From assembly GCF_027923225.1 (NCBI RefSeq), contig NZ_BSDI01000032.1, forward strand, positions 71,122 through 135,121: 64,000 bases of DNA, in the 5' to 3' direction. The translations under genes and the position numbers were made by a program. This DNA is from Phytohabitans aurantiacus. Lineage in GTDB: Bacteria; Actinomycetota; Actinomycetes; Mycobacteriales; Micromonosporaceae. Below the pieces are notes generated by a model. That model had not been told where the DNA came from. It worked only from the letters and a program-made list of their open reading frames with translations, and did no database searches. Positions 18,655 through 29,225 of this stretch are shown piece after piece; position 1 is the first letter of the stretch; each line of letters starts with the position of its first letter.

Positions 18655-18711
18655 GATCAAGGGCGAATGCACGTGGTTGGATCTCTTTTCCGCGTGCGTT
18701 CGCCCTTGATC
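18655..18711. repeat. Family B palindromic repeat (copy B2)
   Basis: The reference copy: 57 bp, with left arm gatcaagggcgaatgcacg, a 19-base centre and right arm cgtgcgttcgcccttgatc (one mismatch). It is followed by catgcagagcgccttgatc. It lies in the 522-base gap between convergent uppS and the gene at 19113. The rest of that gap holds copy C1 and, at 18901-19112, G+C-rich sequence with no gene seen. Confidence 0.88.
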
Positions 18712-18849
18712 CATGCAGAGCGCCTTGATCGGCGCCGGCGAGCTAGGCGATTCAGCGTCGCGTCACGGTCCATCGCCGCGGTCCGCCGGGCGCCGCTCGC
18801 GCGCGCCCGCCGGACCGACCAGTTTGCCCCTTTCGCGCTGCCGTCACTC

Positions 18850-18899
18850 GGGCTGTGAACGTTTATGGCTGCTCCAGCAGCCATAAACGTTCACAGCCC
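18850..18899. repeat. Family C perfect palindrome (copy C1)
   Basis: A perfect inverted repeat with 24-base arms (gggctgtgaacgtttatggc plus tgct, and its complement) around a 2-base loop (cc). It is identical over 50 bp to the copy at 57590-57639. It stands 138 bases downstream of family B copy B2, the same order as the other two C copies. Confidence 0.92.
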
Positions 18900-19112
18900 C
18901 TCGGTAGAACGGTGACCGACCTTGGGGCCGCTTGATCAAGTCCCAATCTCGGCGACACGACGGAGCTGAACCGGTTCCGCCGCGCGGGCGCGGCGGGTGT
19001 GCAGGGGGCAGCGCCGGCGAAACGGCCCAGGCTTGATCAAGCAGGTGCCCGCACGCCGCCGGTCGGGAGTGGTGCCGCGGGGTGGCACATACGGTGTGGA
19101 ACGCGTGACGAG

Positions 19113-19661
19113 CTAAGAGAGGTCGTCGGTGGGGATCGTGGCGTGCGAGAAGAGGACCGGTGCGACCTTTGCGGCCGATTTGGGGGATTCGGTCGCGCGT
19201 GGGGGTTCGGGAGTCACCGGTGACCGTAGGGCGGGTGGCGCTGGCTCGTGGTGCTCGCCGGTCAGGACCAGCAGCTCGTACGCCCGTTCGACGGTGATCC
19301 GGCCGGTGGTGATCGCTAGCCGGAGTGGCACTGGCCGGGTGTTCGCGAAGGCGGCAACTGGCAGGTCCAGTACGCGGGGCTCGACGCCGCGCTCCACCAG
19401 GTAGGCGGCCGTGGCCGGGTCCATGTCTTGCCAGGGGCGCAGGGTCTCCGCGTCGAAGCCGTGTGCGCTCCACTCGTCGGCCTGCGCTGTCACTCGGCTG
19501 GCCACGTGGGCCGGTACGACGTCGCGGCCGCCCAGATCGTCGCTGAGCAGGGCGCGGGCCAGGGGCGAGAGCTCCTCCACCGGCACCCACTTGGTGCGTG
19601 GCCCCGCTGGCCGCCGCGTGGGCTGCTCACGGCGAGTGTCGGGGTCGGGCTGTACCGGCAT
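19113..19661 (-). CDS. Uncharacterised protein
   Basis: A 182-residue protein with no recognised family. A proline/arginine-rich N-terminus is followed by an all-helical middle (ELSPLARALLSDDLGGRDVV, VASRVTAQADEWSAHGFDAE, LRPWQDMDPATAAYLVERGV), then ITTGRITVERAYELLVLTGE and a low-complexity proline tail. No signal peptide or membrane segment is visible. The ATG at 19659-19661 is the start nearest the conserved-looking part; upstream starts run into a family B repeat flank and look unnatural. It is flanked by repeats on both sides. Confidence 0.5.
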   Translation of the reverse strand: MPVQPDPDTRREQPTRRPAGPRTKWVPVEELSPLARALLSDDLGGRDVVPAHVASRVTAQADEWSAHGFDAETLRPWQDMDPATAAYLVERGVEPRVLDLPVAAFANTRPVPLRLAITTGRITVERAYELLVLTGEHHEPAPPALRSPVTPEPPRATESPKSAAKVAPVLFSHATIPTDDLS

Positions 19662-19779
19662 GTCACCAATCAAAACATGATCGACCCTCGCTGTTCGGAC
19701 GGGGTGGCGCTTTCCCGCAGGTAGTACGCCCACCATCCGGACCCGTACGGACCGTGCCGCGATCAAGGCCAACCCCGTC

Positions 19780-19835
19780 GATCAAGGGCAAATGCACGCG
19801 GATTGAGATCAAACCGCGTGCATTCGCCCTTGATC
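19780..19835. repeat. Family B palindromic repeat (copy B3)
   Basis: A 56-bp imperfect inverted repeat in reverse orientation (gatcaagggcaaatgcacgc on the left, gcattcgcccttgatc on the right), preceded by the accessory unit gatcaaggccaaccccgtc at 19761. It lies between two minus-strand genes, just after the 3' end of the HAD gene. Confidence 0.85.
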
Positions 19836-19855
19836 GACGAAAAAGGGCGTCGGGC

Positions 19856-20551
19856 TTAGGCGGGTGGGCCCGCCAGGAGACGGACGACTGCATCGATGTC
19901 GGCCAGGTTGTCGAGTACCACGTGTGCCCCGGCGGCGGCCAGGTCAGCGGCCATGGTGCCGCCCGTGGCGACCGCGATCGCCGTCACGCCGTTGGCCAGC
20001 GCGGCGGTCACGTCGTGCACGGTGTCGCCGACCACCAGTACATCGGCGGGCTGGAACTCGCCGTGCCGCGCGATCGCGCGTTCCAGGCTGCGCCGCACGA
20101 GCGTGGCGCGCACGACGTCTTCGGTGCCGTACCCGCCGATCTCCACGTCGACCAGGTCGGTCAGCCCGAACGCGGCGAGCTTGGCCTCGGCGATCGGCCG
20201 CAGGTTTCCCGTGACGAGGGTCTGCACCACGTGCGGCTGGGTGCCGAGCGCGGCCAGCACGTCGGGCACGCCGGGCATCAGATAGCCCTTTTCGCGTACC
20301 AGGTGGCGGCGGGTCAGGAATTCGGCGATCACCGCGTCGAAGAAGCTGTCGAGGTGTGGCTCATAGTCCGCGACGCCGTGGAGCGTGAACGTCTGCACCG
20401 CGATGTCGCGGTCGGTGCGCCCGGCCATCAGGGCCGTTTCGCGGTACGGAATGCCGGTGGCCGCGGTGAACGCGGCACCGAAGGCAATCTGTCCCACCCC
20501 TCCGGCGTACATGAGTGTGTGGTCGATGTCCCACATGACGAGGCGGCGCAT
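19856..20551 (-). CDS. HAD-superfamily hydrolase
   Basis: A 231-residue haloacid dehalogenase-type phosphohydrolase. Motif I is WDIDHT (Asp-x-Asp-x-Thr) at residues 7-12, a motif II-like VTGN lies near 135, and motif IV is VVGDTVHD (about 171-178) with the acidic pair. An alpha-helical cap follows motif I, as in phosphoglycolate phosphatase-like members. The substrate is unknown; sugar phosphates or phosphoglycolate are possible. It is divergent from the NDH-2-like gene with about 54 bases between them. Confidence 0.82.
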   Translation of the reverse strand: MRRLVMWDIDHTLMYAGGVGQIAFGAAFTAATGIPYRETALMAGRTDRDIAVQTFTLHGVADYEPHLDSFFDAVIAEFLTRRHLVREKGYLMPGVPDVLAALGTQPHVVQTLVTGNLRPIAEAKLAAFGLTDLVDVEIGGYGTEDVVRATLVRRSLERAIARHGEFQPADVLVVGDTVHDVTAALANGVTAIAVATGGTMAADLAAAGAHVVLDNLADIDAVVRLLAGPPA

Positions 20552-20605
20552 GCCCTCGATAGTGCCAGCACGTTTGATCCACTACGGCGTGGGTAGGGCG
20601 GGCAG

Positions 20606-21892
20606 ATGAGCCGACCAAAGATCGTGATCATCGGTGCCGGCTTCGCCGGGTACCAGGCAGCCCGCAAACTGAGCAGGCTCGCACGGGGCGCGGCCGAGAT
20701 CGTGCTGCTGAACCCGACCGACTACTTCCTCTACGTACCGCTGCTGCCCGAGGTGGCCACCGGTGTCCTGGAGCCGCGGCGGGTGTCTGTGTCGCTGCCC
20801 GCGACGCTGCCGGGCGTGCGGCTGGTGCTCGGCGAGGCGTCCGGCATCGACCTGGAGCGCCGCAAGGTCATCTATGCCGACGCCGAGGGCCGGTACCGCG
20901 ATCTGAGCTACAACCGGCTCGTGCTCGCCGCCGGCAGCGTCAACAAGCTGCTGCCGATCCCCGGGGTCGCCGAGCACGCGCACGGCTTCCGCGGCCTGCC
21001 GGAGGCGTTGTACCTGCGCGACCACGTCACCCGCCAGATCGAGATGGCCGACCTGACCGATGACCCGGACGAGCGCGCCGCCCGGTGCACGTTCGTCGTG
21101 GTCGGAGCCGGCTATACGGGTACCGAGGTGGCGGCGCACGGCGCGCTCTTCACCGGTGACCTGGTCAAGGGCCATGGCCGGCTGCTCGACCAGCCAGTGC
21201 GCTGGATGCTGCTCGACGTGGCCGACCGGGTGCTGCCCGAGCTGGACCAGCGGTTGTCGAGGACCGCCGACCGGGTACTGCGCGAGCGCGACGTGGACGT
21301 GCGCATGGGTACCTCGGTCAAGGAGGCCACCCACGACGGCGTACACCTCACCGACGGCACCTTCGTGTCGACGCGCACGCTGATCTGGTGCGTCGGCGTG
21401 CGGCCGGACCCGCTGGTCGCCGACCTCGGGCTGCCCACCACGAAGGGGCGGCTGGTGGTCGACGAGTACCTCAACGTGCCCGGTCACCCGGAGGTCTTCG
21501 CGTGCGGCGACGCGGCGGCGGTGCCCGACCTGACCCGGCCCGGCGAGATAACCACGATGACCGCGCAACACGCCAGCCGGCAGGGCAAGCTTGTGGCGCG
21601 CAACATCGCCGCGTCGTACGGCCAGGGCAGGAAGCGGGCGTACAAGCACAACGATCTCGGGTTCGTCGTGGACCTCGGAGGCTGGCAGGCGACCGCGAAC
21701 CCGTTGCGGATACCGCTCGCCGGGCTGCCCGCCAAGCTCGTCACGTCGGGCTACCACCTGCTGGCGATGCCGGGCAACCGGCTGCGCACCGCCGTCGACT
21801 GGGCGCTCGACGCCGTCCTGCCACGCCAGACCGTCCAATTAGGACTCGTACCGGAGTCGGCCACCCGATTGGACGTGACCTCCGCGTCCTAG
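20606..21892 (+). CDS. NAD(P)/FAD-dependent oxidoreductase, type II NADH dehydrogenase-like
   Basis: A 428-residue flavoprotein with two dinucleotide folds: an FAD site GAGFAGYQAAR (residues 8-18) and an NAD(P)H site VVVGAGYTGTEVA near 170. The C-terminal FACGDAA motif (about residue 300) contacts FAD. This is the layout of non-proton-pumping NADH:quinone oxidoreductase (NDH-2), which passes electrons from NADH to menaquinone at the membrane surface. Related disulfide-reductase-like enzymes lack the NDH-2 C-terminal region seen here (DLGGWQATANPLRIPLAG). It ends 10 bases before the family A hairpin. Confidence 0.85.
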   Translation: MSRPKIVIIGAGFAGYQAARKLSRLARGAAEIVLLNPTDYFLYVPLLPEVATGVLEPRRVSVSLPATLPGVRLVLGEASGIDLERRKVIYADAEGRYRDLSYNRLVLAAGSVNKLLPIPGVAEHAHGFRGLPEALYLRDHVTRQIEMADLTDDPDERAARCTFVVVGAGYTGTEVAAHGALFTGDLVKGHGRLLDQPVRWMLLDVADRVLPELDQRLSRTADRVLRERDVDVRMGTSVKEATHDGVHLTDGTFVSTRTLIWCVGVRPDPLVADLGLPTTKGRLVVDEYLNVPGHPEVFACGDAAAVPDLTRPGEITTMTAQHASRQGKLVARNIAASYGQGRKRAYKHNDLGFVVDLGGWQATANPLRIPLAGLPAKLVTSGYHLLAMPGNRLRTAVDWALDAVLPRQTVQLGLVPESATRLDVTSAS

Positions 21893-21902
21893 ACAGCCCG
21901 CC

Positions 21903-21956
21903 ATGATCAGGGCGTCCCTCAAGTAGTCCTAACGACTTGAGGGACGCCCTGATCAC
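21903..21956. terminator. Family A hairpin (copy A2), bidirectional terminator candidate
   Basis: Arms of 20-21 bases (tgatcagggcgtccctcaag at 21904-21923 and its exact complement at 21936-21955) around a 12-base loop ending in taacga. It sits between two convergent genes, and the stop of the minus-strand gene (21953-21955) is inside the right arm. No T-tract follows. Copies occur at 1-27 and 51799-51852. Confidence 0.8.
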
Positions 21957-22423
21957 GATTTGGTGGGGGTGAGGCGGAAGACGTGGATGTCGCGGCCGCC
22001 GGCCCGCTTCACGTACGCCTCGTACGGCGGCCACTCGGTGGTGACCAACTGCCACAGGCGGTCACGCTCGGCGCCCGTGGCAAGGTGCGCCTCGACCGGT
22101 ACCTGGCGGCCCTTGACCGTCACCGTGGCCCGGGGGTTGGCGAGCAGGTTGAGCGCCCAGGCCGGCTGGTGGGTCTGGCCCCAGTTCGAGCCGGTCACCA
22201 CCCAACCGTCGCCGTCCCGGACGAACAGCAGCGGCTGGGTGCGCGGCTGGCCGGAGCGCCGGCCGGTGGTGGTGAGCAGCAGCGACGGGACGATGCCGAG
22301 CGCGACGACCCGACCACCGGTGAGCCGGCCGACCAGGCGGTCGGCCGGCACCAGGATCCGGCCGGTGTTGGCGAACCAGGCGGCTCCACCGAGCCGACGG
22401 GCGAGGGAACGGATGCCTGCCAT
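21953..22423 (-). CDS. Nitroreductase/deazaflavin-dependent oxidoreductase family protein (DUF385)
   Basis: A 156-residue single-domain protein of the split beta-barrel DUF385/deazaflavin-dependent nitroreductase (Ddn-like) family. Typical segments are LLTTTGRRSGQPRTQPLLFV, GWVVTGSNWG, and PAWALNLLANPRATV; these form the F420-binding barrel in characterised members. It probably uses coenzyme F420 as hydride donor; the substrate is unknown. The ATG at 22421-22423 begins the conserved part; no clear ribosome site precedes it, so it may be leaderless. Confidence 0.82.
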   Translation of the reverse strand: MAGIRSLARRLGGAAWFANTGRILVPADRLVGRLTGGRVVALGIVPSLLLTTTGRRSGQPRTQPLLFVRDGDGWVVTGSNWGQTHQPAWALNLLANPRATVTVKGRQVPVEAHLATGAERDRLWQLVTTEWPPYEAYVKRAGGRDIHVFRLTPTKS

Positions 22424-22437
22424 CGGCACAGTGTGAA

Positions 22438-25169
22438 CTACGTCATGCGGCGCCGTTCGATTGGCAGCCGGGAGCGGGTCAGCAGGCCCGCCCCGAGCAT
22501 CGCGAGCAGCGGTACCACCAGTACGACCGCGAGCGAGTCCCACGGCACGCCGATCGGGTACGGCTGCTCACCCGGCCACATGTCCGCGCTGGCCTGGTTG
22601 AAGGCGTACAGCACCGCCGCCGACGCGCCCAGGCCGGCGAGTACCCCGAGCACCGAACCGAGCCCGGCGATCACGCCCGACTGGCTCAGCGACAGCCGCC
22701 GGCGTACCCCTGGACTGGCACCAACCGCGGCGAGCGTGGACAGGTCCGCGCGGCCATCCGCGGCCGCGAGGCCCGTCGCGATGCTCGCCGCGCCGAGCGT
22801 GATCAGCCCGGCCGCCGCGGCCAGGATCAGCAGCGTCGGGTCGTCGCTGCTCGCCGGCGGCCCGGTCTCCACCATCGACTGAAGGCCGGGGTCCAGGTCG
22901 CGGAGCCCGGCGGCCAGCCCGTCCCGTTCGGCCTGGCTCGGCATCCGGCTGGTGGCGACCACGACGCCATACGTCGCGTGGCCGAATCCGACTTTGGCGA
23001 TCGCGGCCGGCGAGATGATCGTGCCGGCCAGCGGCGTTCCCGTCGTCATGGCGTACCCCGGCACCGTGACGGTGCGCAGCTTCTGCTGGCGGTCCCGCGT
23101 GATGGTGCCGTCGGTGGACGGGTCGTAGATCTCGAGGGTCACGTTGCCGTCCACGAGGTACTTGGCCTCGTCGACGAGCACGCCGCCGTTCGCCAATGTG
23201 GACTTCGCCCGAGCGAGGTCATCGCCGGTGGCCCCGGTCAGGGCGCTCACCACCTCCGGCCCGCCGACCGCCAGCCCGTACCCGCCGCTGGTCCAGGTGT
23301 AGGTGGCCACGTCGCACCGGGGGTCCTTGCGGGCGGCCCGCTGCTCGTCGCGGCTCAGTGGCCCGGGCGCGTCGATCCACGGGCAGGCCCGCTCCTCGGG
23401 GATGCGAGGGCTGGCGCCGCAGGATTCCTCGGGTTTCGCGCCGGGGCAGGTCACCCGCCCGATCGGTACGACCTCGGAGGCCGGTAGCGAGTCCTTGACG
23501 ATCGCGGTGACCCGATCGAAGTCCGGCGCCTTCTGCGCGGGGTCGGTTGGGTTCATCGGGTAGTACTGGACCAGCGCGTTTCCGGTCACCAGGGTTGGCC
23601 GGTACCCGAGATGGTTTCGCTCCTCGTCAGCGGTGAGCACGACGCCGAGGGCGACGCTGCCCGCGACCGCGGCCATGACCGCGGCGATCGCCGGCGCGGA
23701 GGCGGCCCGGTTGCGCGCGGTGTCGCGCAGGGCGATCCGCGGGGCGAGCGGCAGCACCCGGCCGAGCCGGGCGATCAGCCCGACCAGCGACGGCGTGCAG
23801 AGCACCAGGCCGAGTTCGCCGACGATGAGGCCGAGCAGGATCACGTTCGACGAGACGCGCCAGGCGCCGAACGTCGCGGCCGCCGTACCGATCGCGGTGA
23901 GCGCGATGCCGAGCACCAGCCACCGCTTGCGGGAGCGCAGGACGCCGCGACGTCCGGTCAGGGCGGCGACCACGTCCGCGCGGGCAGCCGTGAACGCGGG
24001 CACGAGCGCGGCGAGCAGCCCGGTCAGGACCGCTATTCCGGCGATGGCGGCCAGGGCGAGCGGGAAGATGCGGTACCCGCCGGCCCGCGCGTGAATGACG
24101 TACTCCTCGATCAGCGGGCGGCCCGCGAACGCGGCCAGTACACCGATCACCAACCCGGCGACGGCGCCGACCGTGCCCAGCACGACACCGTCGGCCAGCA
24201 CGATGCGCCGCAGGTGCGCCGGCGTACCGCCGTTGGCGGCGACGAGCGCGAGGTCGCGCTGGCGGCGGCGCGCGCCCACCGCGAACGCCGGACCGGCGAG
24301 CAGCACCACCTCGAGGACGCCCAGACCGGCGATCAGGCCGCCCACGGCGAACGCCTCGGCGTTGGCATCGCCCTCGCCGTACGAGATGGCGATCTCGCTG
24401 GGGGGTGGCGGGTCGAGTATGACCGCGCGGGACTTGATGACCATGCCGCGCTCGTTGAGCTGTTTGACCTGCGTCCACGTGACCGGGGTTGGCGCGTCCC
24501 ACAGCCAGCGGTTCACGCTCCACTCCCCGGCGCGCGTGGGCATCTTCCCGCTCGGGAACACCACGTTCTGGTGGAGACCGGAGGGGATCTCGACGAACCC
24601 GGTGACTTTCCAGGAGCGGCTGCGGTCAGCGTTCTGGATGGTGTCGCCGATCCCGGCGTCCAGCCGTTTCCCGGCGTTCTTGGTGATCGCCACCTCGGCG
24701 TCGCCGGACGGTGCGCGCCCTTCCAGCAGCTCGATGTACCCGGCGGCGAGCGGGTCGGCCACGTCCATGCCGTACGAGTTGAGGTTGCCGACCCCGGTCG
24801 CGGTGCGGAACTCGACGATCCCCTCCTGCGACTGGACGATCCGGCTGCCGGCGGGCAGCGCGCCGAGCAGCTCGGTGCCGCTGATCGGGGTCGTGCGGGG
24901 CTCGCCCTCCGAGCCGTAGGCGTCGCCGGTGGGGGACTGCTCCACCCGGCCGCTGTACGCCCACTCGACCAGCGCGTCGGCGCTGCCGAGTTCGCGGTTG
25001 GCCTCCTCCTCGGGCCTGAGGTCGAACATGTCGTAGCTGGCGGCGGCGAAGCTCAGCGCCAGTACCGGCAGCATGATCATCGCGACGACGAGTGCCGAGC
25101 GCCCCTTGGCCCGCCGCGCCTCGCGGCTGGCGATCCGCAGGGCGGTGCGCCAGCCGCTCACGAAACCGT

Positions 25170-25173
<4 letters not shown>
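22438..25173 (-). CDS. ABC transporter permease, FtsX family (large, two-repeat)
   Basis: A 911-residue permease. The topology is one N-terminal helix (ALVVAMIMLPVLALSFAAAS), an extracytoplasmic domain of about 220 residues, a block of several helices (about 280-520), a second extracytoplasmic domain (about 520-750) and a final three-helix FtsX bundle. It is the permease half of a MacB/LolCDE-type exporter that works mechanically on periplasmic or extracytoplasmic substrates. The start overlaps the ATPase gene by 4 bases (ATGA). Regulation is likely through the PadR gene of the same operon. The substrate is unknown; peptide antibiotic export or resistance is a common role. Confidence 0.88.
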
Positions 25174-25872
<699 letters not shown>

Positions 25873-25886
<14 letters not shown>

Positions 25887-26460
25887 ACGTCACCTCGCTG
25901 TGTTCCGGCGCCGGGCGGGACGTTGCGGATGTGGGTCGGGGCGTGCGCGTATGTCGGACGAGGCTGGCCTCGCAGTGGTCGAGCCACCGCACCTCGGCCT
26001 CGGCCTGGAAGATCATGGCGTCGAGCACCAGCCGCCAGGGCAGGTCAAGGTCGTCGTCGCCACGCGTCTTGAGCCGCGTGTACTCCTGCAGCGCGCGCAT
26101 GGTCGCGGTGCGCTGGGTCTGCACCACCGTCTTCACGTCGACCCCCGGGGTCGTGATCGCGAGTGCCAGCTTGATCGCCAGCTCGTCGCGCGGGCGGTCG
26201 GTGCGGTTGATCGGGGTGGCGAACCAGACCGCAAGGTCGGCTCGTCCATTTTCGGTGATTTCGTACGGCCGCTGCCCCCCGTCGTTCTCCGGCAGCGGAC
26301 GGACGAGGCCGTCCCGTTCCAGGCGATTGAGCGTGGTGTAGACCTGCCCGATGTTGAGGGGCCAGGTAGCGCCGGTCGACTCCTCGAAAGCGGCGCGGAG
26401 CTGGTAGCCGTACATCGGGCCGCGCTCCAGCAGGGCGAGCAGGCCATGGCGGATGGACAT
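25873..26460 (-). CDS. PadR family transcriptional regulator
   Basis: A 195-residue regulator. The N-terminal PadR winged helix is clear (ALLERGPMYGYQLRAAFEES, then NIGQVYTTLNRLERDGLVRP), followed by the C-terminal dimerisation helices. PadR proteins usually repress adjacent transporter genes and release DNA on ligand binding. It is first in a PadR-ATPase-permease operon, and a perfect 18-bp palindrome lies 5 bases before its start codon. The ATG at 26458-26460 was chosen because an earlier in-frame start would place that palindrome inside the gene. Confidence 0.9.
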
Positions 26461-26465
26461 GGCTA

Positions 26466-26483
26466 CCGAGTATGCATACTCGG
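26466..26483. promoter_or_regulatory. Perfect palindromic operator upstream of padR
   Basis: The 18-bp sequence ccgagtatgcatactcgg is its own reverse complement. Its centre (tatgca) could double as a -10 element for the minus-strand transcript, which would then begin at or near the ATG. Position and symmetry suggest the PadR protein binds here and represses its own operon. Confidence 0.7.
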
Positions 26484-26508
26484 TATGCCGCAAGCAAGTT
26501 TCCTGTGG

Positions 26509-26925
26509 TCAGGGGCGGCCCGGGTAGGGGACGGTGGCGGGGGTCAGGGCCGCGGCGCGGCGCCAGCGAGTCGCGCGGACCGCCGCGTCGGTCAGGCCCG
26601 CCAGCGCCGTCGCCCGGTCGGTGCCGGTCGTGGTCGGCAGGCAGCCCCGCCAGACCGCCGCCGTCCGATCCTCGATCTCCACGGCGAGGCGGAGGGCGCT
26701 CGCCTGGTCGGTGACCGGAAAGGGCAGCGTGTACGCGGGCGCGGCCGGTGCCGGCGTCGCACCCTCGCCCGTCAGCTTGAGGATCAGCGCGTCCCGCCGG
26801 GACCGGTGCGCCGCCTCGGCCGAGCGGGCGGCGGTGACGGCGGCGGCCGTGAGGCGCGCCCCGATCGGCCCGTACGCGTAGATCGCGGCGTGCTCGGCGG
26901 CCAGCGCGTCAGCCAAGGTGGTCAT
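26509..26925 (-). CDS. DUF4439 ferritin-like protein
   Basis: A 138-residue alanine-rich helical protein with the DUF4439 opening LADALAAEHAAIYAYGPIGA and further helices (AEAAHRSRRDALI, ALRLAVEIEDRTAAVWRG). DUF4439 is a ferritin-like four-helix fold, but metal ligands are not confirmed here. An equivalent gene precedes rimP-nusA in other actinobacteria (Rv2844 in M. tuberculosis). Function unknown. It follows the lipoprotein gene by 27 bases on the same strand. Confidence 0.75.
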   Translation of the reverse strand: MTTLADALAAEHAAIYAYGPIGARLTAAAVTAARSAEAAHRSRRDALILKLTGEGATPAPAAPAYTLPFPVTDQASALRLAVEIEDRTAAVWRGCLPTTTGTDRATALAGLTDAAVRATRWRRAAALTPATVPYPGRP

Positions 26926-26952
26926 GCGTGCCCCCTGCGGAGGTGCGGTGCT

Positions 26953-27453
26953 TCATCGGACCACTTCCAGATGGGTGGCGCGGGCGGCGGAGATCGAGCC
27001 GAGCAGGGCGGCCCGTTCGGCGGGCGCGGCGAGGCAGGCGTCGGCGGCGCTCTTCTGGCCCTGCTGCTCGGCCGTGCGCAGGGCGGCGAGGGTGGCCTTG
27101 ACGTCACCCGCGGGTGTCGCCGCTGGCGTGGTCGCTGCCGGAGACGGCGTCGCGGCTCCCGTCAGCTTGGCCAGATCGGCCGCGTGCTGGCGGTGCGCTT
27201 CCAGTACCGGGGTCAGGCGGCCGGCCAGTTCGGGGTACGCGGCGATGGCCGCCTCGTGCCGCGCGGCGAGGTCGAGCGTCCCGGCGAGCAGCGGGGCGAG
27301 CGGGTCCGGGCTGGCCACCGGCTCCGGCTCGGATTCGAAGAGGTCACAGCCCGCCAGCGGGGCCACGGCCACCGCCAGAAGGGTGGCGCGCAGCACGCCC
27401 CGGCGCTCCGGCCGGTAGGCGGCGCGCGGTCGATCATTCGGCCAGCTCTGCAC
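26953..27453 (-). CDS. Alanine-rich predicted lipoprotein (ferritin-like partner)
   Basis: A 166-residue protein with an export signal: RRGVLRATLLAVAVAPLAGC has a twin-arginine-like start, a hydrophobic core and a lipobox ending in Cys, so it is probably an extracytoplasmic lipoprotein. The mature part is helical and Ala-rich (LAARHEAAIAAYPELAG, VKATLAALRTAEQQGQ) with a Pro/Thr linker. It pairs with the DUF4439 gene downstream, as Rv2843-Rv2844 do beside rimP in M. tuberculosis. Function unknown. Confidence 0.7.
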   Translation of the reverse strand: MQSWPNDRPRAAYRPERRGVLRATLLAVAVAPLAGCDLFESEPEPVASPDPLAPLLAGTLDLAARHEAAIAAYPELAGRLTPVLEAHRQHAADLAKLTGAATPSPAATTPAATPAGDVKATLAALRTAEQQGQKSAADACLAAPAERAALLGSISAARATHLEVVR

Positions 27454-27607
27454 CGGCCAAGTCTGCCGTACCCGGACCAGTCGGTGCGCCGGCCGCTCCG
27501 AAGGTGCGCCGGCGCGTTACGCTCTGCGCAGCCACCGGGCGCGTGGGTCCGGTGGCACGAAGCCGTGGCTGCTGACAGGGGCTTCACCGAGGTTAAGGGG
27601 TGCGGAG

Positions 27608-28162
27608 ATGACGGAGCGTGGCCGCACCACCCGCGTACCGCCACGAGTCTCGGCCGACCGCGTGCGCGCCGTCGTCGAGCCCGTGGTCGCCGCGGCCGGG
27701 TACGACCTGGAGGAGTTCGCCGTCTCCCGAGTGGGCCGGCGCCACGTCGTACGGGTTGCCATCGACGGCGACGGCGGGGTGAGCCTCGACGCGATCGCTG
27801 ACGTGTCCCGGGCGATGTCCGCCGCCCTCGACGCGGCCGAGGAGGCCGAGGGCGACCTGCTGCCGGGCGAGTACGAGTTGGAGGTCGGCTCCCGTGGGGT
27901 CAGCCGGCCGCTGAGCCTTCCCCGGCACTGGCGCCGGAACACGGGCCGGCTGGTCAAGGTGACCGCCGCCGGCCGCTCGCTGACCGGCCGGATCGTCGCG
28001 GCCGACGACGCCGGTGTAGTCCTGGACGTAGACGGCGTCCATCACGAGACGGCGTACGCCGACCTCGGTCCGGGACGGATCGAGGTCGAGTTCAGCCGTG
28101 GCGGCGATGAAGACGACGAGATCGATGATGACGACGAGATCGAGGAGGACGACGAGAGGTGA
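27608..28162 (+). CDS. rimP: Ribosome maturation factor RimP
   Basis: A 184-residue RimP, needed for 30S subunit assembly. The N-terminal domain ([20 protein letters not shown]) and the [19 protein letters not shown] signature (here [15 protein letters not shown]) are intact. The last 20 residues are almost entirely Asp/Glu, an acidic tail absent from E. coli RimP. The ATG at 27608 follows AAGGGG. The stop overlaps the nusA GTG (GTGA). First gene of the rimP-nusA-ylxR-infB operon. Confidence 0.93.
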   Translation: MTERGRTTRVPPRVSADRVRAVVEPVVAAAGYDLEEFAVSRVGRRHVVRVAIDGDGGVSLDAIADVSRAMSAALDAAEEAEGDLLPGEYELEVGSRGVSRPLSLPRHWRRNTGRLVKVTAAGRSLTGRIVAADDAGVVLDVDGVHHETAYADLGPGRIEVEFSRGGDEDDEIDDDDEIEEDDER

Positions 28163-29211
28163 ACATCGACCTCGCGGCCCTGCGCGCCTTGGAGCGCGAG
28201 CGGGAGATCCCGTTCGACACGATCCTCGCGGCCATCGAGACAGCGCTGCTGACCGCATACCGCCACACCGAGGGCGCCCAGCCGCACGCCCGGGTGGAGA
28301 TCGACCGCAAGACCGGCGCGGCCCTGGTGTACGCGCAGGAGTTCGACGCTGACGGCGATGTCGTCCGGGAGTGGGACGACACCCCGCACGACTTCGGCCG
28401 CATCGCCGCGATGACCGCCAAGCAGGTGATCCTCCAGCGACTGCGGGAGGCCACCGACGAGGTGCACTTCGGGGAGTACGTCGGGCGCGACGGCGACCTG
28501 GTGACCGGTGTCGTGCAGGCGCACGAGGCACGCGCCGAGAAGGGCATCGTCACCGTCGACCTGGGCAAGCTGGAGGCGGTACTGCCGCACTCCGAGCAGG
28601 TGCCCGGCGAGATCTACGCGCACGGCCAGCGCATCCGGTGCGTCGTGGTACACGTCGCGAAGGGATTCCGCGGGCCGCAGATCACCCTCTCGCGGTCGCA
28701 TCCGAACCTCGTCAAGAAGCTCTTCGCGCTGGAGGTACCGGAGATCGCCGACGGCACGGTCGAGATCGCCGCGATCGCCCGTGAGGCGGGCCACCGTACC
28801 AAGATCGCTGTCCGGTCGACGGCGCCCGGCGTCAACGCGAAGGGCGCGTGCATCGGGCCGATGGGCCAGCGGGTGCGCGCCGTCATGAGCGAGCTGCACG
28901 GCGAGAAGATCGACATCATCGACTGGTCGGACGATCCCGCCGCGTTCGTCGGCAACGCGCTCTCGCCGGCCAAGGCGCTGCGCGTCGAGGTCGTCGACGC
29001 GGCGTCCCGCACGGCCCGGGTGACGGTCCCGGACTTCCAGCTCTCCCTGGCGATCGGCAGGGAGGGGCAGAACGCCCGCCTCGCCGCCCGCCTCACCGGT
29101 TGGCGGATCGACATCCGGCCCGATACCGACCAGGCGCCGGCGGCCGGTGCGCCGCGGCACGGCGGTAATGATCACGCGACCGAACCAGGCGGAGCGGTCG
29201 CCGAGGCTTAG
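28159..29211 (+). CDS. nusA: Transcription termination/antitermination factor NusA
   Basis: A 350-residue NusA. The N-terminal RNA-polymerase-binding domain (about 1-105), an S1 domain (from [13 protein letters not shown]) and two KH domains, the second containing [15 protein letters not shown], are present. The acidic repeats found at the C-terminus of E. coli NusA are absent, as is normal in actinobacteria. GTG start at 28159 inside the rimP stop. Confidence 0.95.
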   Translation: MNIDLAALRALEREREIPFDTILAAIETALLTAYRHTEGAQPHARVEIDRKTGAALVYAQEFDADGDVVREWDDTPHDFGRIAAMTAKQVILQRLREATDEVHFGEYVGRDGDLVTGVVQAHEARAEKGIVTVDLGKLEAVLPHSEQVPGEIYAHGQRIRCVVVHVAKGFRGPQITLSRSHPNLVKKLFALEVPEIADGTVEIAAIAREAGHRTKIAVRSTAPGVNAKGACIGPMGQRVRAVMSELHGEKIDIIDWSDDPAAFVGNALSPAKALRVEVVDAASRTARVTVPDFQLSLAIGREGQNARLAARLTGWRIDIRPDTDQAPAAGAPRHGGNDHATEPGGAVAEA

Positions 29212-29225
29212 GGGTAGACTTTCCT

